From an uncultured Oscillospiraceae bacterium (lineage in GTDB: Bacteria > Bacillota > Clostridia > Oscillospirales > Oscillospiraceae): a stretch of 56,935 nucleotides of DNA. The DNA lies in NCBI GenBank assembly GCA_934573935.1, contig CAKTMO010000011.1, forward strand, positions 1-56,935. Direction: 5' to 3'. A program made the position numbers and the translations under genes. Under the pieces are notes generated by a model that was given only the letters and a program-made list of their open reading frames with translations, was not told where the DNA came from and ran no database searches. The first letter of the stretch is position 1. Every line of letters starts with the position of its first letter. Shown here one piece after another: positions 1 through 8,939 of this stretch.

Positions 1-3000
1 CAACGTATCATATCCCTCATCATGGCCCTGGTCATGACCCTCACCCTGCTCCCCACCCCCACCTGGGCCACCACCAAAGCGGAGCCCCAGATCGCTCCGG
101 ATCAGGCGCAGGCGCAGGATCAGGCGCAGGAAGCACAGGAGGAACAAACCCCTGTGCAGACCACCTCCTCGCAGGATGAGCCGGTGAAGGAGGAGACCTC
201 CCAGACGGCGGGGAGCTTCCTGCTGCTGGCCGTCAATAATGTGGGCGTCATCATCGCTCCGGAGCCGGTCAGCTATACCGCCGGACAGACCATCGCCCAG
301 GCGCTGGCCGCCAGCGGCCACCGCTTCACCGGCCTGAATACGGAGACGAGTCAGGAGGCTTTCATCTCCGCCATTGACGGCGAGACCGGCAAATTCCTCC
401 GCACGGACGAGACGGGCGATTACCAGCTGGCCCGTCCGGCCTCCGATGTCAAAGCGATAATGTTCCTCACCTGCCTGAGGGAGATCGACGGGGAAACGGC
501 GGCAGCCGTATACCAGCTGGCCTGCGCCATGCTGGCGTGGCAGCAGGCCGAGAAGCCGGTGCAGCGCTACTCCCAGGGGGAATATGACAAGGCGAAAACG
601 GCTCTGATCGCCGGCGGCGACTTTGCGGCACAGGCCGCAGCGCTTACCGCGAAAATGGCCGAGTACCAGCAGTACATAGATGCGGACAAGATCCCGCTGA
701 ACCTGTCCTTTGCGGGGCTGGACGGCTCGTCCGTGACAAGCTATACCTTCACCGCGGAGGATATCTATGGCAATTCCTATTCCTTTACGGATACCCAGCC
801 GGTCCTGTCCGCCGGACGCTATACCTTTACCCTGACCGCGGGCTATAACGGCGCCGCGGGCGAAATGACCGTGGATGCGGCGGGCAATGTCACCATCGGC
901 GGCGACACCGTGACCACGCTGCGGCTGCCCCAGGGCCTGGACTGGATCGCCGAACCGGTCCTGCTGGCCAAGGAAAACGGCACGCCGTGGGAGGACGCCT
1001 ATCCCCAGCAGAGTGACCTGGACGCCCACACCGCCACGGTGCTCCTGCCGGATACGGTGGGCCCCAAGCGGGGCAGCCTGTTCCTGTACGGCGTCACCGG
1101 CAAGAATCTGCAAAACTATCAGTGGGAAGGCTATGACGTGGTGCTCTACGCCATGTATCAGGACGTGTCCGGCAGCGAGACGGAGCAGTCCCGCCGCTGG
1201 GAGATGCCCAATCAGGCCCTGACTGACGCCGTCAACGCCGACATGCAGGATACCGACCTGCGTCTGGAGGCCCGCGCGGAGATCGACGGCTATACCGCCT
1301 ACCAGACCTGGCAGCTGTCGCTAAAGCGCACCCCCACTCTCTCCGGTCTGGATGTCACGGCGGGCGACGTCCGGCAGAACATCGGCTTCTCCAGCGCCGT
1401 CAAGGAGTACCACTGCACCGTCACCACAGCCAACGTGGTGCTGCATCCCGTCTGCCCCAGCAGCTATACCGTCACGGTGAATGGCACTCCTCTGGAGGAG
1501 GACGGCAGCTATACCCTTCCTCTGGAGGCAGAGGAGACGACCGCCGTCATCACAGTATCCGCGCCGGAAAGCCAGCAGACGACCACCTATACCCTTACCA
1601 TCGCCAAAACAGCCGCCGTGCCTCTGACCGTAGTGCACGAAGCGGGCGTGACGGTACGGATCTATAACGCCGCTGGCACGCAGATCGGCCAGGACGATAA
1701 CGGCACCTATCCCCTGACCCCCGACGGCAGCAGCTACACCTGCATCGCCACAAAGGACACCTATTACCACACCAAGATGGTCTTTTCCGCCCCCAAACCC
1801 GCCGACAGCGGCCTGACCATCCAGGCAGTCACCCCGACAACGGAAAACCACCTGACCAACCTGAAGCTGACCTACGACAACAAAGACGCCACCGTTTTCC
1901 TCCGTGCCGAGGACTTCCAAACAGAGAAGCACCAATACGACGGCGTCAAGATGGACGATTTCTACGCCCGTATGTATGTCACTGCCTCCGCCGATGCGGG
2001 CTACACCATCACGGCCCAGACCACCGACGGCGGCGAGATCCCCGTCGGCACGGCGGCGACGCTGCTTTCCGACAGTGTGAAGGAGGGACCGGACCCCTTC
2101 ACCCTGACGGTCCGCGTTTTCCGCGCAGAGACCGTGCAGGGAAAAGCGGTGACGTACGAGCAGGACTATCTGGTGAACTTCATCCGCCTGCTGACCCTGT
2201 ATGACGCGGAACTGACGGTGGAGGGCGCGGAAACCCCCTTCTATCAGACGGAGGACGGCAAAGCGACCGATAACGGCTACTTTGACAACGAGGTCTATAC
2301 CTATCAGGCCACCATCCTGGCCTCGGCCCGCAGCGCGGAGCTGATCGTCGAACCCTTCCTTGCGGACTACCGTGTACAGGTCGGCGGCAAAACCTATTCC
2401 CCCCAGACCGATCCGGAGACCGGCAAAGCCGCGGAGACCATTACCGTCCCCCTGTCCCTCTCCGGCACGCTGGACAGCGAGACCTTCACCCTGCGGGCCG
2501 ATGCGGACGGCGTTCACTCCGCCCGTGAATATACCTTTACGTTCCTGAAAGGCGACCCCGTCGCCACCACCATCACCGTCACAGACACGAAGGGTGCGCC
2601 CCTCTCCGGCGCGCTGGCCGCCGTCTATGACGACCGCAGCCACACCCGCGTCTGGCCGGAGAAGGACGGCAAATTCTATCTGGTGGACGGCATTACCTAT
2701 ACCTGCGTAGCCACCTGCCCCGGCTATGTGGGGCAAGAGATCCCCTTTACGGCAGGCGACAGCCAGAAGCAGCAGACCATCCGGCTGACGGCGGCCGAAG
2801 CCTCCGTGCACGGTGAGGGCGTAAGCTCCGACTGGCCCTACTTCCGGAAAAACGAGGACAACAACGGCGTTGTCAACGTCGAAACGCCGTGGCTGCGGGA
2901 GGAAACGGTGCTCAGCTGGGCCAATAAGCTGGGCGACGGCTTTGGCGCCAGCGCCCTCAGCAGCCCCATCCTCATCACCCAGGACGGCGTGGATTACCTC

Positions 3001-5871
3001 ATCGTCTACAGCTCCACCACGCTGTTCAAGGTAGAGGCCGTCACCGGTGCCGTGGTGGCCACGGGCGCCATGTCCGCCGCGTCCGACTATGCCATCACCT
3101 CCGCCACGTTTGGCGACGGCATGCTGTTCGTGGGCCTGGAAAACGGAACCGTGCAGGCCTTTGACGCCGACACGCTGACCTCCCTGTGGATCTACCGCGA
3201 CCCCCTGGCCGGCCAGCCCAACAGCCCCCTGACCTACGCCGATCACTGCGTCTATACCGGCTTTTGGAACGATGAAACAGAGGACGCCAACTTCGTCTGC
3301 CTGACCACCACCGACGAGGATCCCGACCGCTCCGACGAGACCAAGCTGGCCCGCTGGGCCTATACCGCCAAGGGCGGTTTCTACTGGGCAGGGGCCTATG
3401 TGGACCCCAACGGCCGCTTCCTGCTGGTGGGCACGGACGACGGCGACGCCTTCTGCGTCAGTTCCACCTCCGCGCTGCTGTGCCTGGACCCCGCCACCGG
3501 CAAGACGCTGGACAAGCTGGAAAACCTGAAGGGCGATATCCGCTGCAGCATCACCCGGGCGGACGACTGCTTCTACTTCGTCTCCAAGGGCGGCTGCTTC
3601 TACTTCGTCTCCAAGGGCGGCTGCTTCTACTCCGTGGCCATGAATGCCGACGGCACCGCCTTTGACCGCGAGAGCCTCTGGAAAGTGGATCTGCAAAATG
3701 GCGGCAGCAGTGACGCCACCCCCGCCATGAGCACCAGCACGCCGGTGATCCGTAACGGCCGCGCCTATGTGGGCGTGTCCGGCACCTCCCAGTTCGGTGC
3801 CTACTCCGGCCACAATATCACCGTCATCGACCTCCCCTCTCGCAAGATCGCCTACAGCGTCCCCACCATGGGCTACCCCCAGACCTCCGGCCTGCTGACC
3901 ACCGCCTACGGGACGAAGACCTACGTGTATTTCTTCGATAATCTCACCCCCGGCAAGCTGCGCGTGCTGGAGGACTCCCCCAACCAGCCGGCCCCCACCC
4001 TGCTGACCAAGGAAACATATCAGAACCAGGGCAAGACCGAAACGCTGAATACCGCCTACGTGCTCTTTACTCCCCAGGAGGAACACAGCCAGTACGCCAT
4101 CTGTTCCCCCATCACCGATGACTACGGCACCCTGTTCTTCAAAAACGACTCCGCCCACCTGATGGCCCTGACCAGCGCGGTAACAGGCGTCGCGGTCAAG
4201 CAGATGCCGAATAAGGTCACCTACGCCCGCGGCGAGAAATTTGACCCCACCGGCATGATCCTGACCGTCACCTACGCCAACGGCAACACCCGCGACCTGA
4301 CCTTCAGTGCCGGTATCAACGACATCAACGGCCAGCCCATCACCTATTTCGCCTGCGACAGCGATACGGTGGAGGACGGCGACTTCCGTATTACCTACAA
4401 GCCCCTGCTGTACGGCAGCGACGAGCAGGGCAAGGCCACCTACCCCAGCGCGGGCGTCACCATTTCCCTGACCGTCACCAATCCCCGCGGCGACGTGAAC
4501 GGCGACGGCAGAACCGATGTCTACGATCTGCAGCGCCTGTACGAGCACTGCCGCGGCATCCAGCCACTGAGCGAGGAGACGCTACAGGAGGCCGGTATCG
4601 CCGGCACCGCCATCGGCATGCAGGATATGTACGCCTATCTGACAGAGGGTGCCTGGGACGGCGGCGCGCATACCGTCAAAGTCAAGGAGTCCGCCGTCAC
4701 ATCGGCCCAGATCCCCCAGGGTCAGCAGTACATTCTGAAGATGAGCGACGTGTTCGCCGCCTGCAAGGATGCCCAGTATACCCTCGGCGACGGCGATTTC
4801 GGCACCCAGACCAAGCTGGCCCGCGACAGCAGCGGCAGCTGGTATCTCTCCTTCACCAACCGTGAAACAGGAGACTATACCCTGACCATCACCGCCGCCT
4901 GCGGCAGCAGAAGCTGTACCCATACCCTGACCATCACCGTCATAGAGGGAGATTCCGGCAGTCAGACCCAGTATGGCTATGACGAGACCGATGCCGACAG
5001 CGTCACTGTCTACGTCACCATCTCCAACGACGGCGTGCCCCTGATCGGGCGGGACGGTACCGTCCTCTCCCACCTGCAGGTGACCGTCCCCTATTTCGAC
5101 CTGGAGTATCAGGGACTGGCGGAGTATTACCGCTATAAGACCGAAAACGGCCAGGGCTCCTACACCGGCGTTGATGTGGTGCAGCGCCCCACCCTGCTGC
5201 ACCTGTACCTCTACCTGCTGGGCGTCTACTGCCAGGGCTGGAGCGTCGAGGATGTGACCCGGGGCGGCAAGACCGTTCTGAACAGCAGCAGCAATTATGT
5301 GTACCGCGATCTGCTGGGGACCACCCCCGCCGCGGGCGCGTGGAACAACCTGACGCTGTACCTCACCGGTTCCGCCACCAGCATGTACATGCAGCAGTTC
5401 TGGGGCCACGATGAAAACCTGATGTACTATCGCAACCACGTGTTCCCTCTGATGAGCGCCGGCTGGGGCGCCACCGCCGACTACATCCTGCTGTCGGATG
5501 GCGACACGGTGGATCTGGCCATGTTCTCAGACTATACGTTCCATACCAGAGGCGCCTTTGCCTGCTTTGATCAGGATCACTACACCGTCCAGGCGGGAAA
5601 AGCCCTCACCTTCCAGACCCTGAAATATGACACCAGAGACGTCAGCGACGGCGGCAGCGGCGGCATCGACCCCATTGACGAACTGGCGGTGCGGGTCTAT
5701 AACGAAAATTGGCAGGAAGTGTCCATTTCGCCAAGCCCCAATGACGCTGCCTCTTATTACACCGTCACGTTTGAGACCCCGGGCACCTACTATCTGCTGG
5801 CGCTGGATCCCGATGCGGGAGGCAGAGAGGCCTGCTATGCACCGGCCACTGCCTGCGTCACCGTCCGATAA
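1..5871 (+). CDS. Giant secreted multidomain protein (beta-propeller, dockerin-like, DUF4430-like), 5' partial
   Basis: The frame is open from base 1, so the true start is probably a few codons upstream; the first in-frame ATG is at 22 (1949 residues from there). A hydrophobic segment ending in a TWA-type cleavage site gives a signal peptide. From Met22: a Gln/Glu-rich linker; cadherin-like beta-sandwich repeats near residues 440-533, 612-725 and 728-845; a PQQ/WD-type beta-propeller at about 935-1385 beginning with DWPYFRKN; a bacterial Ig-like domain at about 1388-1488; one canonical dockerin calcium loop (DVNGDGRTDVYDL) with a degenerate second half; then a region at about 1650-1850 with the WGHD...YY and GWG...DGD patterns I associate with DUF4430/transcobalamin-like domains. 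No sortase signal or C-terminal anchor is visible. Adjacency to a DUF4430 lipoprotein and a cobamide operon suggests corrinoid binding at the surface; that function is inference. Confidence 0.8.
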   Translation, partial: QRIISLIMALVMTLTLLPTPTWATTKAEPQIAPDQAQAQDQAQEAQEEQTPVQTTSSQDEPVKEETSQTAGSFLLLAVNNVGVIIAPEPVSYTAGQTIAQALAASGHRFTGLNTETSQEAFISAIDGETGKFLRTDETGDYQLARPASDVKAIMFLTCLREIDGETAAAVYQLACAMLAWQQAEKPVQRYSQGEYDKAKTALIAGGDFAAQAAALTAKMAEYQQYIDADKIPLNLSFAGLDGSSVTSYTFTAEDIYGNSYSFTDTQPVLSAGRYTFTLTAGYNGAAGEMTVDAAGNVTIGGDTVTTLRLPQGLDWIAEPVLLAKENGTPWEDAYPQQSDLDAHTATVLLPDTVGPKRGSLFLYGVTGKNLQNYQWEGYDVVLYAMYQDVSGSETEQSRRWEMPNQALTDAVNADMQDTDLRLEARAEIDGYTAYQTWQLSLKRTPTLSGLDVTAGDVRQNIGFSSAVKEYHCTVTTANVVLHPVCPSSYTVTVNGTPLEEDGSYTLPLEAEETTAVITVSAPESQQTTTYTLTIAKTAAVPLTVVHEAGVTVRIYNAAGTQIGQDDNGTYPLTPDGSSYTCIATKDTYYHTKMVFSAPKPADSGLTIQAVTPTTENHLTNLKLTYDNKDATVFLRAEDFQTEKHQYDGVKMDDFYARMYVTASADAGYTITAQTTDGGEIPVGTAATLLSDSVKEGPDPFTLTVRVFRAETVQGKAVTYEQDYLVNFIRLLTLYDAELTVEGAETPFYQTEDGKATDNGYFDNEVYTYQATILASARSAELIVEPFLADYRVQVGGKTYSPQTDPETGKAAETITVPLSLSGTLDSETFTLRADADGVHSAREYTFTFLKGDPVATTITVTDTKGAPLSGALAAVYDDRSHTRVWPEKDGKFYLVDGITYTCVATCPGYVGQEIPFTAGDSQKQQTIRLTAAEASVHGEGVSSDWPYFRKNEDNNGVVNVETPWLREETVLSWANKLGDGFGASALSSPILITQDGVDYLIVYSSTTLFKVEAVTGAVVATGAMSAASDYAITSATFGDGMLFVGLENGTVQAFDADTLTSLWIYRDPLAGQPNSPLTYADHCVYTGFWNDETEDANFVCLTTTDEDPDRSDETKLARWAYTAKGGFYWAGAYVDPNGRFLLVGTDDGDAFCVSSTSALLCLDPATGKTLDKLENLKGDIRCSITRADDCFYFVSKGGCFYFVSKGGCFYSVAMNADGTAFDRESLWKVDLQNGGSSDATPAMSTSTPVIRNGRAYVGVSGTSQFGAYSGHNITVIDLPSRKIAYSVPTMGYPQTSGLLTTAYGTKTYVYFFDNLTPGKLRVLEDSPNQPAPTLLTKETYQNQGKTETLNTAYVLFTPQEEHSQYAICSPITDDYGTLFFKNDSAHLMALTSAVTGVAVKQMPNKVTYARGEKFDPTGMILTVTYANGNTRDLTFSAGINDINGQPITYFACDSDTVEDGDFRITYKPLLYGSDEQGKATYPSAGVTISLTVTNPRGDVNGDGRTDVYDLQRLYEHCRGIQPLSEETLQEAGIAGTAIGMQDMYAYLTEGAWDGGAHTVKVKESAVTSAQIPQGQQYILKMSDVFAACKDAQYTLGDGDFGTQTKLARDSSGSWYLSFTNRETGDYTLTITAACGSRSCTHTLTITVIEGDSGSQTQYGYDETDADSVTVYVTISNDGVPLIGRDGTVLSHLQVTVPYFDLEYQGLAEYYRYKTENGQGSYTGVDVVQRPTLLHLYLYLLGVYCQGWSVEDVTRGGKTVLNSSSNYVYRDLLGTTPAAGAWNNLTLYLTGSATSMYMQQFWGHDENLMYYRNHVFPLMSAGWGATADYILLSDGDTVDLAMFSDYTFHTRGAFACFDQDHYTVQAGKALTFQTLKYDTRDVSDGGSGGIDPIDELAVRVYNENWQEVSISPSPNDAASYYTVTFETPGTYYLLALDPDAGGREACYAPATACVTVR
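3568..3630 (+). repeat. 27-bp in-frame tandem duplication inside the propeller
   Basis: Two identical 27-base units (3568-3594 and 3595-3621), each encoding CFYFVSKGG, are followed by the first nine bases of a third unit (CFY). The frame is kept. It inserts nine residues into what looks like one propeller strand, so it is a recent slippage product or an assembly artefact. Confidence 0.95.
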
Positions 5872-5926
5872 CGTCACACCAAAACCGGCGGGGGCAGCGC
5901 CGCTGCCCCCGCCCTGGAGGAAAGCC

Positions 5927-6445
5927 ATGCACCGAACCATCCATCGTGCCGCCCTGCTGTGGGCCCTGCTCCTCTCCCTGCTCCTGCTGGCCGCCTGCGG
6001 CAGCCGGTCTGATGACACGGAAGAGGCGGCGGGCAGCTGTACCGTCTCCATCTCCTGCGCCACCATATTGGATAACCGCGATCAGCTCAAGGCGGCAAAA
6101 GCGGACTATGTCCCCGCCGATGGCACGATCCTGCCGGAGACGGAGGTCTCCTTCGCCGCGGGCGAGACCGCCTTTGACCTGCTGCAGCGCGTCTGTCGGG
6201 ATAACGGCATCCCCATGGAGTCCAGCTGGTCGCCCCTGTATCAAAGCGCGTATATCGAGGGGATCGCCCACCTCTACGAGTTTGACTGCGGCGAGCTCTC
6301 CGGCTGGATGTACAGCGTCAACGGAGAATTCCCCAACTACGGCTGCTCCGGCTACACCCTGCAGGACGGCGACGTCATCTGCTGGCTCTACACCTGTGAT
6401 CTGGGCGAGGATGTGGGCGGCGGCTACGCCGCCGGAGGTGAATAA
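5927..6445 (+). CDS. DUF4430 (transcobalamin-like) lipoprotein
   Basis: 172 residues. The start at 5927 has a GGAGG six bases upstream; the longer open frame before it lies inside the preceding gene. An N-terminal hydrophobic segment ends in the lipobox LAAC, with lipid-modified Cys24, so the protein is anchored on the outer face of the cytoplasmic membrane. The rest is a single DUF4430 domain: AFDLLQ near residue 80, GWMYSVNG near 126-133 and DGDVICWLY near 147-155. This fold matches the C-terminal domain of transcobalamin and intrinsic factor. The gene lies 55 bases after the giant surface protein and is probably co-transcribed with it. It precedes the cobamide operon, so a corrinoid-capture role is a reasonable inference but is not shown by the sequence alone. 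Confidence 0.85.
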   Translation: MHRTIHRAALLWALLLSLLLLAACGSRSDDTEEAAGSCTVSISCATILDNRDQLKAAKADYVPADGTILPETEVSFAAGETAFDLLQRVCRDNGIPMESSWSPLYQSAYIEGIAHLYEFDCGELSGWMYSVNGEFPNYGCSGYTLQDGDVICWLYTCDLGEDVGGGYAAGGE

Positions 6446-6451
6446 ACACAG

Positions 6452-6487
6452 AAAAGCGGTGCGCTGGAACGTACCGCTTTTCTTTTT
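6452..6487 (+). terminator. Rho-independent terminator after DUF4430 lipoprotein
   Basis: Stem AAAAGCGGT / ACCGCTTTT with a 12-base loop, followed by a T-rich tract. It separates the surface-protein genes from the cobamide operon. Confidence 0.8.
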
Positions 6488-6497
6488 CCCGCCGCCG

Positions 6498-6506
6498 TGG
6501 TATACT
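6498..6506 (+). promoter_or_regulatory. Extended -10 promoter candidate for the cobamide operon
   Basis: TGGTATACT matches an extended -10 (TGnTATAAT type). The -35 position overlaps the T-tract of the upstream terminator and is weak. No cobalamin riboswitch fits in the ~50 bases between the hairpin and the gene. Confidence 0.4.
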
Positions 6507-6532
6507 GATCAAAGAAAACGAGGTGTTTGCCC

Positions 6533-7309
6533 ATGGATCGCGCCCAGCTGCGCCCGAAACTGCATCTGTCCGGCATTGACAGCGCCGCCCCCGCCCTGGC
6601 CCGCCAATACGGCCTGGGCTATGAGGTCACGGCCTTCTGTCAGGCCACAGCCCTTATCGACAGCGCCGCCTTTGCCGCCGCGCGGCGGGAGACGGAGGGC
6701 GTCGCCAGCCTCTGGCTCCACGCCCCCTTTGCCGAGCTCTGCCCCTGCGCCATCGACCCGCAGGTGCGGCAGATTACGGTCCAGCGCTACCGCCAGACCA
6801 TCGCCCTGGCGCAGCGCCTGGGGATTACCCGCATCGTCATCCACGACGGCTTCATCCCCTTCGTCTACTTCCCCGAGTGGTTCGTGGAGCAGTCCGTCTC
6901 CTTCTGGCGGGACTTTCTGTCGCAGGTGCCCGAAGGGATGACCCTGGCGCTGGAAAACGTCATGGACGGCGATCCCCACATGCTGGCGTCCATCGTCTCC
7001 GCCGTCAACGATCCCCGTCTGGGCGTATGCCTGGACGTGGGCCACGCCAATACCACCGTCAGCAAGACCCCCGTTATGGACTGGATCGCCCCCCTGTCCC
7101 CCTGGCTGCGCCATGTCCATATCCACAATAACGCGGGGGATTGGGATCTCCACGACCCGCTGGGTCAGGGCACCATCCCCATGGAGCAGGTGCTGGACGC
7201 CCTGCTGACCACCTGCCCCGCCGCCACCTATACCATCGAAAATATGACCTGCGCCCCGTCTCTCACCTGGCTGGCGGCGCACGGCTATCTGGGAGAGGAT
7301 ACACCATGA
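6533..7309 (+). CDS. cbiR: AP-endonuclease-2-type TIM-barrel protein, candidate cobamide remodelling hydrolase CbiR
   Basis: 258 residues, starting at ATG 6533 with GAGG nine bases upstream; a TTG six bases earlier is less likely. The sequence is a xylose-isomerase-like TIM barrel: LWLHAPF near residue 62, RIVIHDGF near 101-108, LALENVMDG near 138-146, LGVCLDVGHAN near 163-173, HVHIHNN near 193-199 and YTIENM near 233. These supply the His/Glu/Asp metal ligands usual for the superfamily. It overlaps cobT by ATGA and is the first gene of a cobamide tail-assembly operon. CbiR, described in Akkermansia muciniphila, belongs to this superfamily and cleaves the nucleotide loop of unwanted cobamides so that a new lower ligand can be attached. 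The fold is clear; the CbiR assignment comes from fold plus context. The alternative is another sugar-phosphate isomerase-like enzyme. Confidence 0.7.
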   Translation: MDRAQLRPKLHLSGIDSAAPALARQYGLGYEVTAFCQATALIDSAAFAAARRETEGVASLWLHAPFAELCPCAIDPQVRQITVQRYRQTIALAQRLGITRIVIHDGFIPFVYFPEWFVEQSVSFWRDFLSQVPEGMTLALENVMDGDPHMLASIVSAVNDPRLGVCLDVGHANTTVSKTPVMDWIAPLSPWLRHVHIHNNAGDWDLHDPLGQGTIPMEQVLDALLTTCPAATYTIENMTCAPSLTWLAAHGYLGEDTP

Positions 7310-8409
7310 CCGAGCAAGCGCTGCAAACCTATCTCGCCACTATCCGCGGCGCGGACGAGGCCGCCATGGCCGCCGCCCGCCGCCGTCAGGCCCAATTGGC
7401 CAAGCCCCCCGGCAGCCTGGGCAAGCTGGAGGATATGGCCGTCCGCATGGCGGGCATCACCGGCACGGTGTGCCCTCAGATCACAAAATGCCGCGTGGCG
7501 GTGTTTGCCGCCGACAACGGCGTGGTGGCGGAGGGCGTCTCCTGCGCCCCCCAGTCCGTCACGCTGCAGCAGGCGATCAACATGACCCGCCGCAAAACCG
7601 GCATGTCGGCGCTGGCCCAGACCTTCGGCGACGACGTGGCCGTCTATGACGTAGGCATCGCCGCCGACGTCCGCTGCCCCGATGTGATCCCCCGCAAGAT
7701 CCGTTACGGCACCGCCGACCTGGCGGTGGAGCCCGCCATGACCCCCGACGAGGTCCTTCAGGCCCTCTCCGTGGGCATGGAGGCCGCCGTAGGAGCCAAG
7801 GCCGACGGTATCTCGGTGCTGGGCATCGGGGAAATGGGCATCGGCAATACCACCACCAGCGCCGCCGTGCTCTCCGTCCTGCTGGACGTGCCGGTGGAAT
7901 CCGTCACCGGCCGCGGCGGCGGCCTGACCGACGCGGGCTTTGACCGGAAAAAGCAGGTGCTCCGTCAGGCGCTGCGGCTGCACCGCCCCGACAAGAACAA
8001 CGTGCTGGACGTGCTGCACAAGGTGGGCGGACTGGATATCGCCGCCATGACCGGCGCATTTCTGGGCTGCGCCCACGAAGGGCTGGCCGCCGCCGTGGAC
8101 GGCTATATCTCCGTGGTGGCCGCCCTGTGCGCCGTGCGCCTGTGCCCCGCCGTGGGGGATTACCTCTTCCTCTCTCACCAGTCCTACGAGCTGGGCTACG
8201 CCAAGGCGGCCCAGGCCCTGGGCCTGACCCCCTGCCTCGCCCTGGATATGCGTCTGGGGGAGGGCAGCGGCTGCCCCCTGCTGTTCCGCGTGCTGGAGGG
8301 CGCCTGCGGCGTCATGGCCCGCATGGCCACCTTCGCCGAGGCCGCCATCGAGGACGACTACCTGACCCCCATCCGCTCCGGCGACAGCTTTACCGTGGAG
8401 GACGTATGA
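7306..8409 (+). CDS. cobT: Nicotinate-nucleotide--dimethylbenzimidazole phosphoribosyltransferase CobT
   Basis: 367 residues, full length for CobT. It activates the lower-ligand base by transferring phosphoribose from nicotinate mononucleotide, giving alpha-ribazole phosphate. Visible family features: KPPGSLGKLE near residues 28-37, GIGEMGIGNTTTSAA near 170-185, RGGGLTDAGFDRK near 203-215, and the catalytic glutamate in MRLGEGSG (Glu319). The ATG overlaps the stop of the TIM-barrel gene (ATGA), and cobU starts inside its own stop codon, so translation is coupled. A CobT without any bluB or bza genes nearby means the base must come from elsewhere in the genome or from the environment. Confidence 0.96.
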   Translation: MTEQALQTYLATIRGADEAAMAAARRRQAQLAKPPGSLGKLEDMAVRMAGITGTVCPQITKCRVAVFAADNGVVAEGVSCAPQSVTLQQAINMTRRKTGMSALAQTFGDDVAVYDVGIAADVRCPDVIPRKIRYGTADLAVEPAMTPDEVLQALSVGMEAAVGAKADGISVLGIGEMGIGNTTTSAAVLSVLLDVPVESVTGRGGGLTDAGFDRKKQVLRQALRLHRPDKNNVLDVLHKVGGLDIAAMTGAFLGCAHEGLAAAVDGYISVVAALCAVRLCPAVGDYLFLSHQSYELGYAKAAQALGLTPCLALDMRLGEGSGCPLLFRVLEGACGVMARMATFAEAAIEDDYLTPIRSGDSFTVEDV

Positions 8410-8939
8410 GAATGTTATTGACCGGCGGCGGCAAAAGCGGTAAAAGCACCGCCGCCCAGCACCTGTGCCGCCATCTGGCGGCAGGCGGCCCTATGTACTA
8501 TTGGGCCACCATGACCCCCCGCGACAGCGAGGATCGCGCCCGCATCCGCCGCCATATCGCCGATCGGGACGGCTGGGGCTTCCAGACCATCGAGCGCAGC
8601 ACCGACCTTCCCGCCGCCCTGCCCCAGATCGACAGCCGCGGCGTCATCCTGCTGGACAGCGTCACCGCCGCCCTGTCGGAAGCCATGTTCGGGCCGGAAT
8701 TTGATGCGGCCGCCCCCGAAACAGTGACGGCGGAGCTGCTGGCCATCAGCCGCCACAGCGCCCACTTCGTCTGCGTCTGCGACGATCTCTGGCAGGGGGG
8801 CGAGGACTACGCCGGCTGGACGGAGACCTACGTCCGCGGCCTTGCCCATGTCTGCCGCGCCCTGGCGGCGGAATTTGATGTGGTGTGCCACATGGCGGCA
8901 GGCCTGCCCCATGTGTGGAAGGGAGCGTGGCCCCTGTGA
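8406..8939 (+). CDS. cobU: Adenosylcobinamide kinase / adenosylcobinamide-phosphate guanylyltransferase CobU
   Basis: 177 residues; ATG overlaps the cobT stop. The P-loop GGGKSGKST is at residues 7-15, and RIRRHIADRD places a histidine (His50) where CobU carries its covalent GMP. LLDSVTAALSE near residue 78-88 is the second nucleotide-binding strand. CobU phosphorylates cobinamide and converts it to GDP-cobinamide for CobS. The usual NEVG motif near the C-terminus is replaced by CDDLWQGGEDYAGW, while a second gene two positions downstream keeps a VGGGIVP version of that motif. This copy probably retains kinase and guanylylation activity, though the work may be shared with the second copy. Confidence 0.88.
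   Translation: MRMLLTGGGKSGKSTAAQHLCRHLAAGGPMYYWATMTPRDSEDRARIRRHIADRDGWGFQTIERSTDLPAALPQIDSRGVILLDSVTAALSEAMFGPEFDAAAPETVTAELLAISRHSAHFVCVCDDLWQGGEDYAGWTETYVRGLAHVCRALAAEFDVVCHMAAGLPHVWKGAWPL

Noticed and set aside
1321..4548. A 1075-codon open frame on the minus strand inside the giant surface protein
   Set aside because: Its translation is low-complexity Gly/Val/Ala/His/Gln, as expected for the antisense of a GC-rich gene; the plus frame has a signal peptide and recognisable domains.
6446..6532. Cobalamin riboswitch before the cobamide operon
   Set aside because: Only 87 bases, taken up by a terminator hairpin and an extended -10. Too short for the riboswitch, and no B12-box-like sequence was seen.
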